A DNA stretch of 34,019 nt, taken from Nitrospirota bacterium. GTDB taxonomy: Bacteria; Nitrospirota; Leptospirillia; Leptospirillales; Leptospirillaceae. Location of the stretch: assembly GCA_021828805.1 (NCBI GenBank), contig JAJZCZ010000013.1:1-34019 (forward strand), in the 5' to 3' direction. The position numbers and the translations under genes were made by a program. The first letter of the stretch is position 1, and each line of letters starts with the position of its first letter. Shown here in pieces: positions 29,961 to 34,019 of the stretch. The notes under the pieces are model-generated. The model was not told the DNA's origin, searched no databases, and saw only the letters and a program-made list of their open reading frames with translations.

Positions 29961-31217
29961 ATGATGACCCGGGACAGAGATAATATTCTGACGATCATTC
30001 TGGCAGGAGGAGAAGGGAAACGTCTTTTTCCTCTGACGGCAGACCGGGTGAAGTCGGCCGTTCCCTTCGGGGGCGCCTACCGGATCATCGACTTTGTCTT
30101 GAGCAATGTCGTGAATTCAGGCTATAGCAAAATCAAAGTCCTGACCCAGTACAAGTCCCACTCTCTCAATACCCATCTCTCCCGGGGATGGCGGCTCTCT
30201 CCCCTTCTCGACCAGTACGTCGATCCGGTTCCGGCTCAAATGAGAACAGGTCCCCACTGGTTCCAGGGAACGGCCGATGCCGTTTTCCAGAACCTGAATC
30301 TGATTCTGGATGAAAAACCTGACCATGTGTGTATTTTTGGCGGGGATCATATCTTCAAGATGAACATCCGGCAGATGATGGAGGAGCACCAGGAGAGCGG
30401 CATGGCCGTCACGGTGGCCGCCATTCCCGTTCCCCTGGTCGAGGCGCAGGAGTTCGGGGTGATCCGGGTCGAAGGGGGACGGATCCGGGACTTCGTGGAG
30501 AAGCCTCCCCAGCCGGAGCCAACGGTTCCGGGCGGGAGCACGGCGCTGGCCTCCATGGGCAACTACATCTTCCGGACGGAGGATCTGGTGGAGGTCCTCC
30601 GTCAGGATGCGGAAGTGGCCTCCTCGAAACACGACTTTGGACACAATATCCTCCCGCGGCTGGCCGCCGAGGGACGGGCGGGGGTCTACGATTTCAGCCG
30701 GAACACGATTCCGGGAATGACCGAGATGGAGACAGGCTACTGGCGGGATATCGGAAACATCGATGCCTACTGGAAGTCCCACATGGATCTTGTGGCCGTG
30801 ACCCCGTCCTTCAACCTCTACAATCCGTACTGGGTAATCCGGACCTACCGTCCCCAGGCTCCCCCGGCCAAATTCGTCTTTGCCGACGAGAAAAACAAAC
30901 GGGTGGGGGTGGCCACGGATTCGATTGTCTGCGGGGGATCCATTATCTCCGGAGGTCAGATCGACCGCTCGATTCTTGGCCACGGGGTGAGAGTCAACAG
31001 CTACTCCCGTGTCGAGGAGTCGATCCTCTTTAACGGGGCGGATATCGGCCGTTATTCCCACTTGCGCCGGTGTATCGTGGAAAAGGATGTGAGGATTCCC
31101 CAGGAGATCCGGATCGGCTTTGATTCCACGGAGGACAGGAAGTCCTTTTTTGTCTCTCCGGGGGGGGTTGTTGTTGTGACCCAGGATGGCATTGACCGCT
31201 GGCAGGCGACGCGATAA
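29961..31217 (+). CDS. glgC: Glucose-1-phosphate adenylyltransferase
   Basis: TIILAGGEGKRLFPLTADRVKSAVPFGGAYRIIDFVLSNVVNSGYSKIKVLTQYKSHSL; FGGDHIFKMN; RDIGNIDAYWKSHMDL; RBS GGAGGTG. Confidence 0.96.
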   Translation: MMTRDRDNILTIILAGGEGKRLFPLTADRVKSAVPFGGAYRIIDFVLSNVVNSGYSKIKVLTQYKSHSLNTHLSRGWRLSPLLDQYVDPVPAQMRTGPHWFQGTADAVFQNLNLILDEKPDHVCIFGGDHIFKMNIRQMMEEHQESGMAVTVAAIPVPLVEAQEFGVIRVEGGRIRDFVEKPPQPEPTVPGGSTALASMGNYIFRTEDLVEVLRQDAEVASSKHDFGHNILPRLAAEGRAGVYDFSRNTIPGMTEMETGYWRDIGNIDAYWKSHMDLVAVTPSFNLYNPYWVIRTYRPQAPPAKFVFADEKNKRVGVATDSIVCGGSIISGGQIDRSILGHGVRVNSYSRVEESILFNGADIGRYSHLRRCIVEKDVRIPQEIRIGFDSTEDRKSFFVSPGGVVVVTQDGIDRWQATR

Positions 31218-31245
31218 CAGGCAACAATATTCTGGAGAAATCCGT

Positions 31246-33408
31246 TTGAGTTCTCATATTCTGTTTCTATGGCACATGCACCAGCCATCCTATCTTGACC
31301 CCCTGACCAATGAAATGGTTCTTCCGTGGGTGAGGCTTCACGGGGTGAGGGGATACTACGACATTCCCTTCATGGCGCGGAAGTTTCCGGAGATTCGTCA
31401 GACGGTCAACCTTGTTCCGGTTCTCCTCGACCAGATTGTCGCGTTAGCCGAGGGGACCGTTGTCGATTCCTACCAGGGGCTCTCGCTCAAGCCAGCGGCG
31501 GATCTGGATCTGGCTGACCGGATTTTCATGGCGCGCAACTTCTTCTCGTGCGCCTTCGAGACCATGATCAAGCCCTATCCCCGCTATCTCTTTCTCTGGC
31601 AGAAGATTCAGTCCCGGCAGCCTGTCTCGGATGACGACTACCAGAGAGTCGTTTCCGACATGAATGTCCAGGATTTTCTGGATCTTCAGATGTGGTTCAA
31701 CCTCACCTGGTTCGGGTATGGGGCCCGGAGCCGTTACCCGGAAATCGAAGGCTGGGTGGCCCAGGGGGCCAACTATTCCGAGAGTGAGAAGACGGCGCTC
31801 TTTTCGCTCCAGAACAGGATCCTGAAGGAGCTCCTTCCACTCTACAGGAAGCTTGCCGAAGACGGGCTGGTCGAGATTTCGACCTCCCCCTACTATCACC
31901 CCATCCTTCCGCTTCTCGTCTCTTCCAAGAGCGCGCGCCGGGCCCACCCCAATCTTCCCCTTCCCGACGAATTCTCCTACCCGGAAGACGCGGAGGGGCA
32001 GATTTCCCGGGCCCTGGCCCGCCACGAGGAAATCTTCGGGATTCGCCCCAAAGGGATGTGGCCCTCCGAAGGCTCGGTCTCTCCCGAGGTTGCCGCCATT
32101 GCTGCCCGTCAGGGTCTTTCCTGGATGGCCTCCGACGAGGATATCCTGTACCTTTCCCGGGATATGGCGGGAAAGGGGGGGGAGGGGACCCTGTACGAAC
32201 CCTGGGAGATCTCTGCCGGCAATGAGAAAATCCGGATGGTCTTCCGGGATCGCAATCTCTCGGACCGGATCGGATTTTCTTATGCCCGCTTTAACGGTAC
32301 CGAGGCGGCCCAGGACCTGATCGGTCAGATGGAGCAAATTTCCCGCCGGGAAGAAGGGGGGGGGCGGGAGGCGGTCATCCCGATCATCCTCGATGGAGAA
32401 AATCCCTGGGAAGCGTATTCCGATGGCGGCTACCACTTCCTGAAAATCTTGTACGAACGCCTTTCTGCCCATCCTGTTCTCCGGACCCGGACGGTCTCCC
32501 AGGCCTTGGAAAGTGTGCCGGCCCGTCCTCTCGACCGTCTGGCCACCGGCTCCTGGATCAACCACGACTTCCGGATCTGGATCGGCCATCCCGAGGACAA
32601 CAAGGGATGGAACTTCCTCCGGTCGACCCGGGAGGCCTTCGGAGAGATCCTGGCCAGGGGGTCATCCACTCCGGAGCAGATCGAAAAGGCGCGCCAGGAG
32701 CTTTACGCTGCGGAGGGATCCGACTGGTTCTGGTGGTACGGCGATGATTTCAAGAGCCTCCAGTCCGGAGAATTCGACCGGCTCTTCCGGATTCACCAGC
32801 AGAATGTCTACCGGATCCTGGGCCAGGTTCCTCCGGCTATTTTAAACGAGCCGGTCCGACAGGCCGACCAGCCGGCGGGACTCTCCCTTCCGGTCGACTT
32901 CATCCGTCCGGTGATCGACGGTGAGGTCAGCCACTATTTTGAGTGGACCGGGGCCGGCCTCTACGACAACCACAAGCTCCAGGGGTCGATGTATCTTCGG
33001 GACTCCCCCATCGCCTCTGTCTACTTTGGTTTTGACGAGGTGAACCTCTATCTGCGCGTCGACTTTGACTCCCACTACCGTCCGGAAGACCATCCGTCCC
33101 CGCGACTCGACATCCGCTTCCTTGACCGGAAGGAGACGCGCTTCTGCCTTCCTCTTGTTCCCGGGGTCCGGGACGTCCCTCTTTCCTGTGAAGGAGACGG
33201 CTCGGAAGGAACCGCCCGGGTCGCCTACCAGAAGATTGTCGAGATTGCCGTTCCCTACGTCCTTCTCTCCCTTGAGGCCGGGGAATGGATCGGGGCAATC
33301 CTCGAGCTCTACGATGAGAAGAAGATGATCGACCAGTGCCCTCGGGGCCATACGTTGTCGATCCAGATTCCCGATGACCAGTTTGTCAAATCAATCTGGA
33401 GGGTCTGA
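31246..33408 (+). CDS. Glycoside hydrolase family 57 protein with C-terminal beta-rich domain
   Basis: ILFLWHMHQPSYLDP N-terminus; GMWPSEGSVSPEVAAIAARQGLSWMASDEDIL. TTG start at 31246 after TCTGGAGAAA; the ORF opens upstream at 31186 and overlaps glgC. Confidence 0.85.
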   Translation: MSSHILFLWHMHQPSYLDPLTNEMVLPWVRLHGVRGYYDIPFMARKFPEIRQTVNLVPVLLDQIVALAEGTVVDSYQGLSLKPAADLDLADRIFMARNFFSCAFETMIKPYPRYLFLWQKIQSRQPVSDDDYQRVVSDMNVQDFLDLQMWFNLTWFGYGARSRYPEIEGWVAQGANYSESEKTALFSLQNRILKELLPLYRKLAEDGLVEISTSPYYHPILPLLVSSKSARRAHPNLPLPDEFSYPEDAEGQISRALARHEEIFGIRPKGMWPSEGSVSPEVAAIAARQGLSWMASDEDILYLSRDMAGKGGEGTLYEPWEISAGNEKIRMVFRDRNLSDRIGFSYARFNGTEAAQDLIGQMEQISRREEGGGREAVIPIILDGENPWEAYSDGGYHFLKILYERLSAHPVLRTRTVSQALESVPARPLDRLATGSWINHDFRIWIGHPEDNKGWNFLRSTREAFGEILARGSSTPEQIEKARQELYAAEGSDWFWWYGDDFKSLQSGEFDRLFRIHQQNVYRILGQVPPAILNEPVRQADQPAGLSLPVDFIRPVIDGEVSHYFEWTGAGLYDNHKLQGSMYLRDSPIASVYFGFDEVNLYLRVDFDSHYRPEDHPSPRLDIRFLDRKETRFCLPLVPGVRDVPLSCEGDGSEGTARVAYQKIVEIAVPYVLLSLEAGEWIGAILELYDEKKMIDQCPRGHTLSIQIPDDQFVKSIWRV

Positions 33409-34019
33409 TGAACCAGGAAAGAACCGATACCCGGGCCACGATGGTCTTTGTCATGCACAACCATCAGCCCGCTGGCAATTTTGACCATGTTTTTCGAGAA
33501 TCTTTCGACCGGGCCTACCGGCCGACCGTCGAACTTCTGTGGCAGTATGAGGCGATCCATGCCTCTCTTCACTATACCGGCCCTCTTCTTGAGTGGATCG
33601 AGGCTCACGAGCCATCCTTTCTCGATCTTCTGAAGAAGATGGTGGACCGGGGTCAGATTGAAATCCTCGGCGGGGGATTCTTCGAGCCGATTTTCTGCTG
33701 GCTCCGCCCGGAAGACCAGCGCCACCAGATCGACCTCATGCGTCGCCACATTCGGGAACGCTTCGGACAGGGAGAGAGGGAGGGATTCTGGCTGGCAGAG
33801 CGGGTCTGGGAGACCGATCTTCCAGCCAGAATAGCCCCCCTGGGCCTGACATACGCGCCTCTCGACGACCATCACTTCCATCTGTCGGGAATCGCCGATG
33901 ATCGGCTCCACGGATACTACACCGTCAGCTGGGAAGGGCATCCCCTCAAGATCTTCCCTATTTCCAAGGATCTTCGCTACCTCATCCCCTTCCGTCCTCC
34001 GGAGGTGCTGCTCGCGTTT
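33408..34019 (+). CDS. Second GH57 glycoside hydrolase (alpha-amylase / 4-alpha-glucanotransferase type), 3' partial
   Basis: MNQERTDTRATMVFVMHNHQPAGNFDHVFRESFDRAYRPTVELL...ILGGGFFEPIFCWLRPEDQ...GFWLAERVWETDLPARIAPLGLTYAPLDDHHF. TGATG overlap with the preceding stop; no stop before the window end. Confidence 0.85.
   Translation, partial: MNQERTDTRATMVFVMHNHQPAGNFDHVFRESFDRAYRPTVELLWQYEAIHASLHYTGPLLEWIEAHEPSFLDLLKKMVDRGQIEILGGGFFEPIFCWLRPEDQRHQIDLMRRHIRERFGQGEREGFWLAERVWETDLPARIAPLGLTYAPLDDHHFHLSGIADDRLHGYYTVSWEGHPLKIFPISKDLRYLIPFRPPEVLLAF

Overview
This is a GC-rich bacterial chromosomal window made up mostly of core metabolism genes. The gene content and protein style are reminiscent of an acidophilic Nitrospirota such as Leptospirillum, but that assignment is unverified. 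Left to right: the 3' part of a large BTAD / degenerate-cyclase / AAA-ATPase / TPR regulator (open at the left edge); a structured segment carrying a tRNA-Leu-like 3'-end fragment; pyrE; a tiny membrane protein behind a near-consensus promoter; a PBP1A-type transpeptidase; a membrane-anchored hypothetical; a minus-strand diheme cytochrome pair that I read as tsdB-tsdA (thiosulfate dehydrogenase / tetrathionate reductase); gap-pgk-tpiA-secG; a peptide/nickel-type ABC transporter without ATPase subunits in view; gph convergent with and overlapping a DUF4149-like gene; a chemoreceptor; a complete F-type ATP synthase cluster (I-B-E-F-H-A-G-D-C); an Rpn/PD-(D/E)XK family protein with a 12-nt tandem repeat; and glgC followed by two GH57 genes, the last running off the right edge. 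The most noteworthy items are the TsdBA-like pair with the diagnostic Cys haem-ligand motif, the tRNA-Leu 3'-end scar next to a promoter and three inverted repeats upstream of pyrE, and elaborate inverted-repeat structures in the gap-pgk and atpE-atpF intergenic regions. I found no CRISPR array, rRNA, intact tRNA or IS element.
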